DNA of 64,000 nt from Pseudomonas parasichuanensis (GCF_021601385.1 NZ_BQHO01000029.1:20051-84050), one strand, 5' to 3'. Numbered from the stretch's first letter, positions 25,820 through 36,206 are shown. Made by a program: numbers and translations. Notes: a model not told the origin generated them from the sequence alone.

Positions 25820-27245
25820 GGCGCTGCAGGGTATCGCGGACCCGGTCCAGCGCCGGGTCGATATCCAGCAGTTCGATGGCGCCGAAGCCCAGCAGCAACC
25901 CCGGGCGCACCGGGGCCTCGCTGAAAAACGGCGCCAACGAATAGAGCCCCACCTCGACCTTGCGCGCCAGGTTGATCAGCAGCTCCACATCGACCCCCGG
26001 CTTGGCCAAGGCGCTCAGGTGGAAGCCGGCACTGGCCGGCACGGCCTCGAACCAGGGCGCCAGGTCGCCGTCAAGGCGCGCCAGGATCCGCTCGCGGCGG
26101 GCGCTGTACACCTCGTGGCAGCGGCGGATGTGCTTGCTCAGGTGACCTTCGCCGATGAAGCGCGCCAAGGCCCATTGCTGCAGGCTCGGGCTGTGCCAGT
26201 CGGTCAGGTGCTTGGCCACGCAGGCGGCCTGCAGCACCGCCGGCGGCAGCACCGCATAGCCCAGGCGCAATTCGGGCAGCAAGGTCTTGGAGAAGGTGCC
26301 GACATAGGCCACCAGCCCATGGCGGTCCAGGCGCTGCAAGGCTTCGGCGGCCGGCCCCTGGTAGCGGAACTCGCAGTCGTAGTCGTCCTCGATGATCAAG
26401 GCACCCAGCGCGGCGGCCCGGGCCAGCAACGCCTGGCGCCGCTGTGCGCCCATGGGCATGCCCAGCGGGAACTGGTGCGAGGGGGTGACGTAGATCAGCC
26501 GGGTACCGGCTTCGATCTGCTCCACGCACAGCCCCTCATCGTCCACCGGCACCGACTGCACCTGTGCGCCGAGGGCCAGGAACAGTTGCCGGGCCGGTGG
26601 ATAGCCGGGATCCTCCATGGCCACCTTGCAGCCCGGCTCGACCAGCACCCGGGCGATCAGGTCCAGGGCCTGCTGGGCACCATTGCACACCAGCACATCG
26701 GCGGCGCTGCAGTGCACGCCCCGGGCGAACGCGATGTGGTGGGCGATGGCTTCACGCAGCTCGGGCAGGCCCTGGGGCGAGAACTGCCGCTCGGTGTGCC
26801 GTTGGCTCCGTCGCAGGGCGTATTGCAGGCAACTGCGCCACTGGTCGTAGGGGAACTGCGCCTTGCTTGAAGCACCACCGATGAAGTCATAGCGCGAGGG
26901 GGCATCCAGCGCGCGGCGCCCCAGCACCGTGGCGCGCAATCGCCAGCGCTCCAGGGCGTCGGCAGCGGCTAGTGGGATCGCTTCGGCGGCGTTGGCCTGC
27001 ACGGGCTGGCGAGGGGTGATGAAGGTGCCGCGGCCGACCACGCCGCTGAGCAGGTTGTCGTAGGTCAGGCGTGAGTAGGCTTCGGCCACGGTCTTGCGTG
27101 AAACGCCCAGTTGCTCGGCCAGCAGGCGGGTTGGCGGCAGTTGGGTGCCGGCGGCCAGGTGGCCGCTGTCGATGCCGGCGCGCAGCTGCTGGTAGAGCTG
27201 GTCGGCGAGGCCTTTGCGGCCTTCGAGGCGGATGTGCAGTTCCAT
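25812..27245 (-). CDS. MocR-type GntR/aminotransferase regulator
   Basis: A 477-residue chimera: winged-helix GntR domain at the N-terminus (about 10-75, LPPTRLLAEQLGVSRKTVAEAYSRL) joined to a type-I aminotransferase fold. The PLP Lys is in YVGTFSKTLLPELRLGY and DDYDCEFRY is the Asp region that binds the pyridine nitrogen. MocR proteins sense PLP or amine ligands and are typically regulators rather than enzymes. The start MELHIRLEG is chosen because longer in-frame sequence has no such domain. Target unknown; the convergent deaminase/transporter pair is a candidate only by proximity. Confidence 0.9.
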   Translation of the reverse strand: MELHIRLEGRKGLADQLYQQLRAGIDSGHLAAGTQLPPTRLLAEQLGVSRKTVAEAYSRLTYDNLLSGVVGRGTFITPRQPVQANAAEAIPLAAADALERWRLRATVLGRRALDAPSRYDFIGGASSKAQFPYDQWRSCLQYALRRSQRHTERQFSPQGLPELREAIAHHIAFARGVHCSAADVLVCNGAQQALDLIARVLVEPGCKVAMEDPGYPPARQLFLALGAQVQSVPVDDEGLCVEQIEAGTRLIYVTPSHQFPLGMPMGAQRRQALLARAAALGALIIEDDYDCEFRYQGPAAEALQRLDRHGLVAYVGTFSKTLLPELRLGYAVLPPAVLQAACVAKHLTDWHSPSLQQWALARFIGEGHLSKHIRRCHEVYSARRERILARLDGDLAPWFEAVPASAGFHLSALAKPGVDVELLINLARKVEVGLYSLAPFFSEAPVRPGLLLGFGAIELLDIDPALDRVRDTLQRLS

Positions 27246-27339
27246 CGGGGGGCTGTGTCCGAAGCGCAGGGGTGTCAAAGCTTCGGGGTTCGCGCGGCAA
27301 GCTGCAAGAGGGCCGAACAGGCGGCCCTTGTGCAAAGGG

Positions 27340-27678
27340 TCAAAGGCGGGCGGTACTGATGGTGATGTAGCCCTTTTCCGGCAGGGCGATGCGGATCACC
27401 GTTTCATCCTCGGGCGCCTTGCGTTTCTGCCGGATGCTGATGCCATCGATGGCCGCAGCCTGCATGTGCGCCGCAATGGCGCGCCCTTGTTCGTCGAAGA
27501 ACGCTTCGCTGGCCAGCAGCTCGACGCGCTCGATCAGTTGGCGGGTGTGTTCGTCGGTGGCGCAGAAAAAACGCACGCCGGACAGGTGCGGGTTGTCATC
27601 GGGGTTGCTGACCTCATGGGCCAGCAGCTGGCGCAGGGTGTGTTGCAGGGCTTCGGTATCGCGGGCTTGGCTGGGCAT
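27340..27678 (-). CDS. Hypothetical protein (112 aa)
   Basis: Soluble protein with no recognised domain. MPSQARDTEALQHTLRQLLAHEV is an N-terminal helix, the centre has FFCATDEHTRQLIERVELLA and the C-terminal strand region ends EKGYITISTARL. ATG at 27678 is preferred to a more upstream Met because the upstream stretch is Arg/Pro-rich and lacks a site. It sits 94 bases upstream of the MocR gene on the same strand. Confidence 0.55.
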   Translation of the reverse strand: MPSQARDTEALQHTLRQLLAHEVSNPDDNPHLSGVRFFCATDEHTRQLIERVELLASEAFFDEQGRAIAAHMQAAAIDGISIRQKRKAPEDETVIRIALPEKGYITISTARL

Positions 27679-27913
27679 GGTAGGGCCTCGTCGGGTGGGC
27701 TGGCCGCGCAGGGCGGGCATGACGACATCCAGGTCCGATCATGTTTTTGCAGGCGTAAGACGGAAAGCAGGCTGCTTCCGACTCAATTGTAGGAACAGTC
27801 CCAAATTATGCGAGTGACCCGAGCCCTGCCTTGATCCCGATCATCGCTGTCGCCGGTATGCCCGCTGCGGCACAATGGCCGACCTGCCCCCCTGCGTAGC
27901 ACCGAGGTTTGCC

Positions 27914-28495
27914 ATGCACAGCCACTTCCAGCCCGTCGACCTGACCAAGGCCTATCGCCTGCTCAACCACGGCCCCACCGTGCTGGTTTCAGCCAGCCAT
28001 GCCGGGGTCGACAACGTCATGGCCGCTGCCTGGGCCTGCGCCCTGGACTTCGACCCGCCCAAGGTGACCGTGGTCCTCGACAAGAGCGCCCGTGCCCGCC
28101 AGTTGGTGGAGGGCAGTGGCTGGTTCGTGCTGCAGGTGCCCAACGCTGCCCAGGCACGCCTCACCCACCAGGTGGGTAACCAGAGCCTGTTCGACCAGCC
28201 CGACAAGCTGGCGCGTATCGGTGTCGAGCTGGCCCGCGTCGCGGGGTTCGAGGCGCCGCTGGTCAACGGTTGCTCGGCCTGGCTGATGTGCCGGGTGATC
28301 GACGAGCCGCACAACCAGCAAACCTATGACCTGTTCATTGGCGAAGTGGTCGCGGCCTGGGCCGATGACCGGGTGTTCCGCGACGGGCATTGGGCCTACG
28401 AGCATGCCGACCCCGACTGGCGCAGCCTGCATTACGTGGCGGGCGGGCACTTCTACGCCATCGGCGAGCCGCTGGTGATCGACCAGGGCGAATGA
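27914..28495 (+). CDS. Flavin reductase-like protein
   Basis: A 193-residue FMN-binding split-barrel protein of the flavin reductase family (PF01613). TVLVSASHAGVDNVMAAAWACALDFDPPKVTVVLD is the typical FMN-phosphate loop, and GWFVLQVP with LFIGEVVAAWAD form later strands. Family members reduce flavin using NAD(P)H or bind it as a prosthetic group. It stands alone, convergent with the DUF899 gene ten bases away. No monooxygenase partner is adjacent. Confidence 0.83.
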   Translation: MHSHFQPVDLTKAYRLLNHGPTVLVSASHAGVDNVMAAAWACALDFDPPKVTVVLDKSARARQLVEGSGWFVLQVPNAAQARLTHQVGNQSLFDQPDKLARIGVELARVAGFEAPLVNGCSAWLMCRVIDEPHNQQTYDLFIGEVVAAWADDRVFRDGHWAYEHADPDWRSLHYVAGGHFYAIGEPLVIDQGE

Positions 28496-28505
28496 AGCGA
28501 GCCCG

Positions 28506-29234
28506 TCATTCCTCGCAGCAGTGCGGCTTGCCAGGGGCGCCTTCATAGCGGTCGTGGTGGCGCACCCAGTCCATCGTCCCGCCTTCGTTGCGCCCCAGCG
28601 GGGCCAGGTCGAGGAAGTTGTAGGTATTGACCAGAATGTCCAGCCCGCGGGCGTAGGTGGAGTAGGAGTGATAGACGCTACCGTCACTGTCGCGAATGAA
28701 CGCGCTCAAGCCCGGAAGCTCCGCCTCGCTGCCTGTGTAAGGTTCGTAGTTGTACTCGGCGCTGCCATCGGTGGCCACGCTCACGCCGAAGTCCTGGTTG
28801 AAGCGGCTGCCGTGGGAGGAGTACCAGGGGAAGCGCCAGCCCATGCGTTGGCGGAACGCCTGGAATTCGCCATAGGGGGCCCGTGATACCGCCACCAGCG
28901 ACACGTCGTGGTGGGCCAGGTGCAGGTTGGCGCCGTCGAAATGGTCGGCGAGGAACGAGCAGCCCGGGCAGCCTTCGTTCCAGCCTTCGGCGAACATGAA
29001 GTGGTAGACCAGCAGCTGGCTGCGCCCGGCGAACAGGTCGGCCAGGGCGAGCTCACCGTCGGGGCCGTGGAAACGGTAGTTTTCCTCGACCCGAACCCAG
29101 GGCAGGGCACGGCGGGCCGCGGCGAGTTCATCGCGCTGGTGGGTGAGGGCTTTTTCATGCAGCCACAGCTGCCGGCGGGCGGCGAGCCATTGGCTGCGGG
29201 TGACCACCGGGTGATTGTTGACGGGCGTGTTCAT
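28506..29234 (-). CDS. DUF899 thioredoxin-like protein
   Basis: A 242-residue member of the DUF899 family, which has a thioredoxin-like fold. GCPGCSFLADHFDGA holds the conserved CxxC-like pair, LLVYHFMF and VSLVAVSRAPYGE the preceding strands, and the C-terminal segment includes YHSYSTYARGLDIL. The tail ends with a Cys pair (HCCEE). A redox or dithiol role is plausible; biochemical function is not established for the family. Confidence 0.82.
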   Translation of the reverse strand: MNTPVNNHPVVTRSQWLAARRQLWLHEKALTHQRDELAAARRALPWVRVEENYRFHGPDGELALADLFAGRSQLLVYHFMFAEGWNEGCPGCSFLADHFDGANLHLAHHDVSLVAVSRAPYGEFQAFRQRMGWRFPWYSSHGSRFNQDFGVSVATDGSAEYNYEPYTGSEAELPGLSAFIRDSDGSVYHSYSTYARGLDILVNTYNFLDLAPLGRNEGGTMDWVRHHDRYEGAPGKPHCCEE

Positions 29235-29399
29235 GGGGTGCGCTCCGCGCAGGGGGATTCATTGAGTGGTCGAATGGGGAGGGCGATGAATCGACAGGGT
29301 CGTGGCGGGGCGCGACGAGTGGTGGGGGTAGTTGTTCATGGCTTGAGAAAGTGTGTGGGCTGGCAGGTGCCTGACAGGACATCTTCAGCGCTCTTCAGC

Positions 29400-29645
29400 T
29401 CGAGGGCCGTCCGCGCGGCGCATCGCTGGCAAGCCAGCTCCACATCTGTTTCGGGCCAATTATGCCCGTGAAGGTACCGCTGCACGCCTTGGTGCATGTC
29501 TCAAGTCGGGCGAAGCGCCAGTGGTGCCCACCTCAATACCGCGTCGTACCAACAAGGCGGACAGTGATGACCTTGCAGGAGTGATTGGCCCGAAACAGAT
29601 GTGGGAGCTGGCTTGCCAGCGATGCGCCGCGCGGGCGGCGCTCGA
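29400..29645. repeat. Large inverted repeat (REP-type, about 61-bp arms)
   Basis: The left arm (29400-29460) and right arm (29584-29645) are reverse complements over about 61 bases with two mismatches and one single-base gap, separated by 123 bases with no visible gene. The core is GCGCGGCGCATCGCTGGCAA...GGGCCAAT. The right arm runs into CTCGATCTCATAGGCGCTGCAAA, the same sequence as the repeat at 11.7 kb. The surrounding gap between the DUF899 and HAD genes (29235-29698) holds only this element and the DUF899 promoter. Confidence 0.8.
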
Positions 29646-29698
29646 TCTCATAGGCGCTGCAAATCCCCCGGCATGCACCTGCCAGCCCATATGCAATC

Positions 29699-30364
29699 TC
29701 AATCCTCTAACTGCATCCGCTCAATCAATGCCCACAACCGTGGATCATTGAAATCCTCGATCACCAGCTGTGCCCCAGCCTCATGCAGGCGCTCGGCTGT
29801 CTGCGTGGTAGCCAAGCCCACCGTAAGCATGCCGGCATCGCTGGCCGCCTTCACCCCCGGCAACGAATCCTCAAAGGCCAGCGCGTGCCCAGCTTCAGCC
29901 TGCAAGCGCTCTAACCCGGTGAGGTAGGGCAGCGGGTCCGGCTTGGGCCGGGCCAGCTCATCGGCCACCAGCACATGCTCGAAACGCCCACTCAGCCCCA
30001 TGGCCGCGAGCATGTGCTCGGCGTTCAGGCGTGGGGCATTGGTCACCACGCACACGCCCACCTCGTGCTGCTGCGCATGATCGAGCAGCCGCAGCAGGCC
30101 GGGCAGGGGTTCCAGGCTCGGCGACAGTTCGCGGAACAGCGCCTCCTTGCGCTCGGCCAGGGCCTGGCGCTGGGCGGCGTCAGCCTGGGGGAACAGGTCG
30201 GCGAACAGCAAACCGTTGGAGCGGCCGCTCACCTGCAGGTCGAACTGCTCCTGGGTCAGATCGCGGCCATCGTAGTCGTGCAGGAGTTGGCGGAAGGCCT
30301 GCAGGTGCAGGGTGTCGGTATCGGTGAGTGTCCCATCGAGGTCGAACAGCAAGGCGGTGAGCAT
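29699..30364 (-). CDS. HAD-superfamily phosphatase (phosphoglycolate phosphatase-like)
   Basis: A 221-residue hydrolase of the beta-phosphoglucomutase/Gph class. Motif I FDLDGTLTDTD supplies the nucleophile Asp8 and acid/base Asp10; VTNAP is motif II; LARPKPDP gives the motif III Lys; FEDSLPGVKAA is motif IV. Cap domain residues (about 15-75) are helical. Substrate is probably a small phosphorylated metabolite. ATG at the window-internal start has no strong site but matches family length. Lies between a large repeat and lexA2. Confidence 0.88.
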   Translation of the reverse strand: MLTALLFDLDGTLTDTDTLHLQAFRQLLHDYDGRDLTQEQFDLQVSGRSNGLLFADLFPQADAAQRQALAERKEALFRELSPSLEPLPGLLRLLDHAQQHEVGVCVVTNAPRLNAEHMLAAMGLSGRFEHVLVADELARPKPDPLPYLTGLERLQAEAGHALAFEDSLPGVKAASDAGMLTVGLATTQTAERLHEAGAQLVIEDFNDPRLWALIERMQLED

Positions 30365-30451
30365 CGGGCATCCTGGCGTTGAAGAATCAATTCAGCAGCA
30401 TCATAGCCAAAGCCGACGACCAAGGGGGCTGTTCAGTGCTCCACAAAAAGA

Positions 30452-30463
30452 GTACAAGTGTGC
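30452..30463 (+). promoter_or_regulatory. LexA2 operator
   Basis: GTAC-AAGT-GTGC matches exactly the GTAC-N4-GTGC box known for P. putida LexA2 autoregulation. It ends three bases before the lexA2 ATG, so bound repressor would cover the start of the message or the ribosome-binding region. Confidence 0.85.
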
Positions 30464-30466
30464 TCC

Positions 30467-31075
30467 ATGGACAATCTGACCCCCAAACGCCGCGCCATTC
30501 TCGATTTCATTCGTGAGCGCATCATCGAACATGGCCAGCCGCCCTCGCTGGCCGATATCGCCGTACGCTTCGGTTTTGCCTCGCGCAGCGTGGCGCGCAA
30601 GCACATCACGGCCCTGTGTCAGGGCGGCTTCATTGACGTCACGCCCAACCAGGCGCGCGGTATCCGCCTGGCCGAACCGCTGCGCCGGCCGGAGATTCTC
30701 GAGCTGCCGGTGCTCGGCCAGGTCGCCGCTGGCGCGCCTATAGGCCCCGACCTCGACATTCACGAGCAATTGCTGCTCGACCCCAGCCTGTTCCGCCGTA
30801 CCCCCGACTACCTGCTCAAGGTGCGTGGCGACTCGATGGTCGACGACGGCATCTTCGACGGCGACCTGGTCGGCATCCGCCAGCAGGGCGAGGCGCGCGA
30901 CGGCCAGATCGTGGTCGCCCGGCTTGACGGCGAAGTCACCATCAAGCGCCTGCAGCACACCCGCGACGGCTACCGCCTGTTGCCACGCAACCCGAACTAC
31001 CAACCCATCGACGTCGGCCCCGAGCACGAATTCTTCATCGAAGGCGTGTTCTGCGGCTTGCTGAGGCGTGACTGA
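30467..31075 (+). CDS. lexA2: LexA2 SOS repressor
   Basis: A 202-residue self-cleaving repressor. The winged helix spans about 27-50 (SLADIAVRFGFASRSVARKHITAL). The cleavage site is Ala88-Gly89 in GQVAAGAPI, with Ser123 (GDSMVDD) and Lys160 (EVTIKR) as catalytic dyad; all intact. DNA damage triggers RecA-stimulated autocleavage, releasing this operon. A GTG three codons upstream could also start translation, but the ATG gives the usual MDNLTPKRRAIL N-terminus. Its stop overlaps imuA by one base (TGATG). The gene order matches PP_3116-PP_3119 in P. putida KT2440 as I recall. Confidence 0.93.
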   Translation: MDNLTPKRRAILDFIRERIIEHGQPPSLADIAVRFGFASRSVARKHITALCQGGFIDVTPNQARGIRLAEPLRRPEILELPVLGQVAAGAPIGPDLDIHEQLLLDPSLFRRTPDYLLKVRGDSMVDDGIFDGDLVGIRQQGEARDGQIVVARLDGEVTIKRLQHTRDGYRLLPRNPNYQPIDVGPEHEFFIEGVFCGLLRRD

Positions 31076-31686
31076 TGGGCGCGGTGGTCGACCTCGACCG
31101 GCTGCTCGACCAGCGCCAGGTGTGGCGCGGGCGGCAGGCTCAGGCCCGGCCGCTTGGCTTGCAGCCCAGCGGGCATGCCGCGCTCGATGCCCGGTTACCA
31201 GAGGGCGGCTGGCCCGCCGCGGCCTTGAGCGAGTTGCTGCTGGCCAGCCCAGGCGTGGGTGAACTGCAGTTGCTCTGGCCGACGCTGGCACGGTTGACCG
31301 CAGCCGGTGAGCGTGTCGTGCTGGTGGCTCCGCCCTTCATTCCCTATGCCCCGGCCTGGCAGGCCGCGGGTGTCGACTTGCGTTGGTTGGTGCAGGTCGA
31401 CAGCGCGCACAACGATGCCCTGTGGGCCGCTGAGCAATGCCTGCGCTCGGGTAGCTGCGCGGCGGTGCTGTGCTGGCCGGCGCGCGCCGATGACAAGGCC
31501 TTGCGTCGGCTGCAGGTGGCTGCAGAAACCGGCAACGCGTTGGCGTTCGCTTGCCGTGAGCAGCAGGCCGCACTCAACCCGTCACCTGCCGCACTGCGGA
31601 TCGCCATCGACACCCGTCCGGCCCAGTGGCGGGTGCTCAAGTGCCGGGGTGGCCTGCCCCCCGCCAACCCTATCGCCCGGGGTTGA
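31075..31686 (+). CDS. imuA: ImuA, mutasome accessory protein
   Basis: A 203-residue RecA/SulA-like protein of the translesion-synthesis operon. LLLASPGVGELQLLWPTLARL resembles a degenerate Walker-A region and VVLVAPPFIPYAP a beta-strand as in RecA-like folds; catalytic P-loop Lys is not present. ImuA acts with ImuB and DnaE2 to bypass lesions. It overlaps lexA2 by one base and precedes imuB by six, so translation is coupled. Confidence 0.9.
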   Translation: MGAVVDLDRLLDQRQVWRGRQAQARPLGLQPSGHAALDARLPEGGWPAAALSELLLASPGVGELQLLWPTLARLTAAGERVVLVAPPFIPYAPAWQAAGVDLRWLVQVDSAHNDALWAAEQCLRSGSCAAVLCWPARADDKALRRLQVAAETGNALAFACREQQAALNPSPAALRIAIDTRPAQWRVLKCRGGLPPANPIARG

Positions 31687-31692
31687 AGCACC

Positions 31693-33111
31693 ATGCTCTG
31701 GGCCTGCATCCTGTTCCCGCAGCTGGCGCTGGACAGCGTCCTGCGCCAGCGGGGCGACCCTGACACTCCTCTGGTGCTGCTGGGAGGGCCAGGCCAGCGC
31801 CGCGTGCTGCAGGCGGTCAGCCCGGCCGCCGCCAGGCTGGGGTTGCGCGCCGGGCAGGCGCTGACCGCTGCCCGCGCCCTGGCCGATGGTTTCACCTGCG
31901 TTGAAGTCGAGCCCGCGCGCATCGACCAATTGCAGCAGCTGCTGGCCGCCTGGGCCTACCGTTTCAGTGCTCAGGTCAGCCTGCACTACCCACGCGCGCT
32001 GTTGCTGGAGGTGGGTTCGAGCCTGCAGCTTTTCGGGCCCTGGCCCCTGTTCGAGGCGCGCCTGCGTGAAGAGCTCGCTGGGCTGGGCCTGCGCCAGCGC
32101 ATCGTGCTGGCCAGCAACCCGGTGGCGGCGAGGATGCTCGCCAATGCTCACGATGGGCTGGCCGTGACCAGTCCCGACGAGACCCGTGCGGCCTTGCTCG
32201 ATCTAGCCATCGAACGGGCAGGCTTGCCCGCCGATGCCAGCGAAGCTTTTGCACGCATGGGCCTGCGCCGGTTGGGCCAGGTCGTGGCGCTGCCCCGTGA
32301 CGCCCTGGCCCGACGCTTCAGCAGTCAGGTGCAATTGCACCTGGACCAACTGCTTGGCCAGCGCTCGCTGGGGCTGGCGTTTTACCAACCGCCCGAGCGC
32401 TTCGAAGCGCGGCTGGAGCTGAACTTCGATGTCGAGTCGCACCAGGCCCTGCTGTTTCCCTTGCGCCGGCTGCTCAACGACCTGGCGGCGTTCCTCGCCG
32501 GGCGGGATTGCGGCGTGCAGCGCTTCGAGCTGTACCTGGAGCACGCCGAGGGCCCGGATACCGTGCTCAAGGTCGGCCTGCTGGCTGCCGAGCGTGATGC
32601 CGCACTGCTCTTTGAGCTGGCGCGCGGTCGTCTGGAACCCGTGCGCATTCCGGCGCCGGTCCGCAACCTGCGCCTGGTGGCCGCCGATCTGCCGCCTTTT
32701 GTGCCCCAGCACCAGGCGTTGTTCGACCCACGAGCCCAGCAGACGCAACCCTGGGAGCAACTGCGCGAGCGCCTGCGCGCACGGCTGGGCGACGAGGCCG
32801 TCAAGGGCCTGCGCGCCGAAGCCGATCACCGCCCTGAATGTGCCTGGCAAGGCGCGGAGCAGGGCGCCCAAGGCCAGTTGGTCATGGCGCCAGGCAGCCG
32901 CCCCGGCTGGTTGCTGCCCGAACCCCTACCGCTGCCCGAGGTTGGCGTGCAGCTGCTGGGGCACGCCGAGCGCATCGAGTCCGGTTGGTGGGACGGCGGT
33001 GATGTGCGGCGCGATTACTACCGTATCGAAACCCGCGATGGCCTGCGCGGCTGGGCCTTCCGTGACCTCGCGGCCCCTGGGCCGCTGTGGTTGCAAGGCT
33101 GGTTCGCGTGA
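31693..33111 (+). CDS. imuB: ImuB, inactive Y-family polymerase-like protein
   Basis: A 472-residue Y-family polymerase homologue. It begins [17 protein letters not shown], where active DinB/UmuC enzymes have a catalytic DxD motif; here the acidic residues are missing, as known for ImuB, so it is a structural hub rather than a polymerase. Fingers, palm and little-finger regions are recognisable through about residue 330, and the C-terminal tail is variable. It bridges DnaE2 to the sliding clamp by family knowledge; I do not see an obvious QLxLF clamp motif. It overlaps dnaE2 by four bases (GTGA). Confidence 0.92.
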   Translation: MLWACILFPQLALDSVLRQRGDPDTPLVLLGGPGQRRVLQAVSPAAARLGLRAGQALTAARALADGFTCVEVEPARIDQLQQLLAAWAYRFSAQVSLHYPRALLLEVGSSLQLFGPWPLFEARLREELAGLGLRQRIVLASNPVAARMLANAHDGLAVTSPDETRAALLDLAIERAGLPADASEAFARMGLRRLGQVVALPRDALARRFSSQVQLHLDQLLGQRSLGLAFYQPPERFEARLELNFDVESHQALLFPLRRLLNDLAAFLAGRDCGVQRFELYLEHAEGPDTVLKVGLLAAERDAALLFELARGRLEPVRIPAPVRNLRLVAADLPPFVPQHQALFDPRAQQTQPWEQLRERLRARLGDEAVKGLRAEADHRPECAWQGAEQGAQGQLVMAPGSRPGWLLPEPLPLPEVGVQLLGHAERIESGWWDGGDVRRDYYRIETRDGLRGWAFRDLAAPGPLWLQGWFA

Positions 33112-36100
33112 ACGGCCAGGGTTACGCAGAGCTGCATTGCCTGTCGAATTTCAGCTTCCAGCGCGGTGCCTCCAGTGCCGATGAACTGTTTCGCCGTGCC
33201 CGTGAACAGGGCTACCAGGCCTTGGCGATCACTGACGAATGCACCCTGGCGGGCATCGTCCGGGCCTGGCAGGCCGCCCGTGAGCATGGCCTCAAGTTGA
33301 TCCTCGGCAGCGAGGTGCGGGTGGAGCAGGGGCCGAAGCTGGTGCTGTTGGTGCAGGATCTGGTTGGTTACCAAAGCCTATGTGCACTGATCACGCAGGC
33401 ACGGCGCCGAGCACCAAAGGGCAGCTACCGGCTGCTGGCGGAAGACCTTGCCGCCCATCATCAAGGTTTGCTGGCGTTGTGGGTGCCTGAAGCCGATGCG
33501 CCTGCCAGTGTCGGGCAGCAACTGCTGGCACTGTTCGGTGAGCGCCTGTGGCTGGCCGTGCATCTGCATCGGGGCGCCGACGATGACGCGCGCCTGGCAC
33601 ACCTGTACGCCTTGAGTGCACAACTGGCCGTGCCGCTGGTGGCCTGTGGCGATGTACACATGCACGTGCGTGGGCGCCGTGCGCTGCAGGACTGCATCAC
33701 CGCGATCCGCGCCCACTGCCCGGTGGCCGAGGCGGGGCGCTTGCTGTTCGCCAATGGCGAGCGGCATCTGCGCCCGCTCGACCAATTGCACGAACTCTAT
33801 CCCCCGCAAATGCTGGCCGAAACCCTGGCCATCGCCCAGCGCTGCAGCTTCGATCTGTCGGCGTTGAAATACCAGTACCCGCGCGAGCTGGTCCCAGAGG
33901 CACACACGCCCGCCAGCTGGTTGCGCCAACTGTGCGAGCAGGGCCTGCCCAGGCGCTGGCCCGAGGGTGCGACTGCCAAGGTGCGCGACTTGTTGGACAA
34001 GGAACTCGCACTGATCGAGGCGCTCGGTTATGACAGCTACTTCCTCACCGTGCACGACATCGTCGCCTTCGCCCGCAGCCAGCACATCCTCTGCCAGGGC
34101 CGCGGCTCGGCGGCCAACTCGGTGGTCTGCTACGTGCTGGGCATCACCGAACTCGACCCCACGGTGCACCGCCTGCTGTTCGAGCGCTTTCTGTCACGCG
34201 AACGCAACGAGCCGCCGGACATCGACGTGGACTTCGAGCACGACCGCCGTGAAGAAGTGATCCAGTACGTGTTCCGCCGCTATGGCCGGCAGCGTGCCGC
34301 GCTCACCGCTGTGGTCAGCAGCTACCACGCCGCCGGCGCGGTGCGCGATGTGGCCCGGGCGCTGGGGCTTCCGGCCGACCAGGTGGATGCCCTGGCCAAG
34401 TGTTGCGGGCGCTGGAGCGACCGCATCCCCGATGCCGAACGCCTGGCCGAGGCCGGCTTCGATGCGCAAAGCCCCTCGCTGCGGCGCATTCTGGTGCTGG
34501 CCAGCGAGCTGATCGGCTTCCCCCGGCACCTGTCGCAGCACCCGGGTGGTTTCGTCATTTCCCAGCAGCCCCTGCACGAACTGGTGCCGGTGGAAAACGC
34601 GGCGATGCAAGACCGCACGGTGATCCAGTGGGACAAGGACGACCTGGACATGGTCGGCCTGCTGAAGGTCGATGTGCTGGCGCTGGGCATGCTCAGCGCG
34701 CTGCGCCGCTGCTTCGACCTGATTGCCCTGCACCGTGGGCGTGAGCTGACCCTGGCCAGTATCCCCGGCGAAGACCCGGCCACCTACGCCATGATCAGCC
34801 GTGCCGATACCATGGGCGTGTTCCAGATCGAGTCGCGGGCGCAGATGGCCATGCTGCCCAGGCTCAAACCCACTACCTTCTACGACCTGGTGATCGAAGT
34901 GGCGATCGTGCGCCCGGGGCCGATTCAGGGCGACATGGTCCACCCCTACCTGCGCCGCCGGCTGGGCGAGGAGCCGGTCAGCTACCCTTCGGAGCAGCTG
35001 CGCGAAGTGTTCGAGCGCACCCTGGGCGTACCGCTGTTCCAGGAACAGGTGATGGAGTTGGCCATGGTCGCCGCCGACTACAGCCCCGGTGAGGCTGACC
35101 AGCTGCGCCGCAGCATGGCGGCCTGGAAGCGCCATGGCGGGCTTGAACCGCACCGGGTCAGGCTGATCGAGGGCATGCTGCGCAATGGCTACGAACTGTC
35201 GTTCGCCGAGCGTATCTTCGAGCAGATCAAGGGCTTCGGCAGCTATGGCTTCCCCGAGTCCCACGCCGCCAGTTTCGCCTTGTTGTGCTATGCCAGCAGC
35301 TGGCTCAAATGCCACGAACCGGCGATTTTCACCTGTGCCTTGATCAACAGCTGGCCCATGGGTTTCTACAGCCCCGACCAGCTGTTGCAGGAAGCGCGTC
35401 GGCAGGGCATCGAGGTACGTCCGGTGGATGTCGAGCACAGCCAATGGGACTGCACCCTGGAGCCGCTGGGCGAGGGCGCATTGGCCATCCGCCTGGGGTT
35501 GCGGCAGATCCGCGGCTTTGCCGAAGGCGATGCCCGGCGCCTGGAGCAGGCGCGGGCACAGCGGCCCTGGCGCGATGTCGAGGACCTGTGCCTGCGCGCC
35601 GGGCTCGACAGCCGCGCCTGTGCCCGGTTGGCCGATGCCGGTGCGTTGCGGGCGTTGGCCCGCGACCGGCACCAGGCGCGCTGGCAGGTGGCGGCGGTGC
35701 AGGCGCAACTGCCTCTGTTCGCCCAGGTCGAGGACGCCCCGGAAGCGGCAGTTGATTTGCCGGTACCCAGCGTGGCCGAGGACCTGGTGGCCGACTACGA
35801 CACCCTCGGCACCACGCTCGGCCCGCATCCGCTGGCCTTGCTGCGCCCGCGCCTGCGCGCCTTGGGCTGTCGCAGTTCAGCGCAACTGGCCGAAGTCGAG
35901 CATGGCGACAGCATTGCCGTGGCCGGCATCGTGGTCGGCCGCCAGCGCCCGCAAACCGCCAGCGGCGTGACCTTCGTCACCCTTGAGGACGAGCACGGCA
36001 TGGTCAATGTGGTGGTCTGGCGGGCGTTGGCCGAACGGCAGCGGCGGGCGCTGGTGGGGGCGCGGTTGCTCAAGGTGAGCGGGCGGCTGGAGCGGGAGAA

Positions 36101-36188
36101 GGGCGTGCGTCATCTGATTGCGCGGCGGTTGGAGGATATCAGCCCGTTGCTGCAGGGGCTGGATGTGCGTAGCCGGGATTTTCATTAG
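33108..36188 (+). CDS. dnaE2: Error-prone DNA polymerase DnaE2
   Basis: A 1026-residue C-family polymerase alpha subunit. The GTG start inside the imuB stop is preferred because [15 protein letters not shown] follows at once, the normal DnaE2 N-terminus of the PHP domain (about 1-210). The palm contains the catalytic PDIDVDFE, and FQEQVMELA plus [15 protein letters not shown] mark the thumb/finger regions. The C-terminal OB fold is at about 935-1000 ([19 protein letters not shown]). It carries out SOS-induced mutagenic translesion synthesis with ImuA and ImuB. Confidence 0.94.
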   Translation: MNGQGYAELHCLSNFSFQRGASSADELFRRAREQGYQALAITDECTLAGIVRAWQAAREHGLKLILGSEVRVEQGPKLVLLVQDLVGYQSLCALITQARRRAPKGSYRLLAEDLAAHHQGLLALWVPEADAPASVGQQLLALFGERLWLAVHLHRGADDDARLAHLYALSAQLAVPLVACGDVHMHVRGRRALQDCITAIRAHCPVAEAGRLLFANGERHLRPLDQLHELYPPQMLAETLAIAQRCSFDLSALKYQYPRELVPEAHTPASWLRQLCEQGLPRRWPEGATAKVRDLLDKELALIEALGYDSYFLTVHDIVAFARSQHILCQGRGSAANSVVCYVLGITELDPTVHRLLFERFLSRERNEPPDIDVDFEHDRREEVIQYVFRRYGRQRAALTAVVSSYHAAGAVRDVARALGLPADQVDALAKCCGRWSDRIPDAERLAEAGFDAQSPSLRRILVLASELIGFPRHLSQHPGGFVISQQPLHELVPVENAAMQDRTVIQWDKDDLDMVGLLKVDVLALGMLSALRRCFDLIALHRGRELTLASIPGEDPATYAMISRADTMGVFQIESRAQMAMLPRLKPTTFYDLVIEVAIVRPGPIQGDMVHPYLRRRLGEEPVSYPSEQLREVFERTLGVPLFQEQVMELAMVAADYSPGEADQLRRSMAAWKRHGGLEPHRVRLIEGMLRNGYELSFAERIFEQIKGFGSYGFPESHAASFALLCYASSWLKCHEPAIFTCALINSWPMGFYSPDQLLQEARRQGIEVRPVDVEHSQWDCTLEPLGEGALAIRLGLRQIRGFAEGDARRLEQARAQRPWRDVEDLCLRAGLDSRACARLADAGALRALARDRHQARWQVAAVQAQLPLFAQVEDAPEAAVDLPVPSVAEDLVADYDTLGTTLGPHPLALLRPRLRALGCRSSAQLAEVEHGDSIAVAGIVVGRQRPQTASGVTFVTLEDEHGMVNVVVWRALAERQRRALVGARLLKVSGRLEREKGVRHLIARRLEDISPLLQGLDVRSRDFH

Positions 36189-36206
36189 CGGATCACCGCA
36201 AATCCC

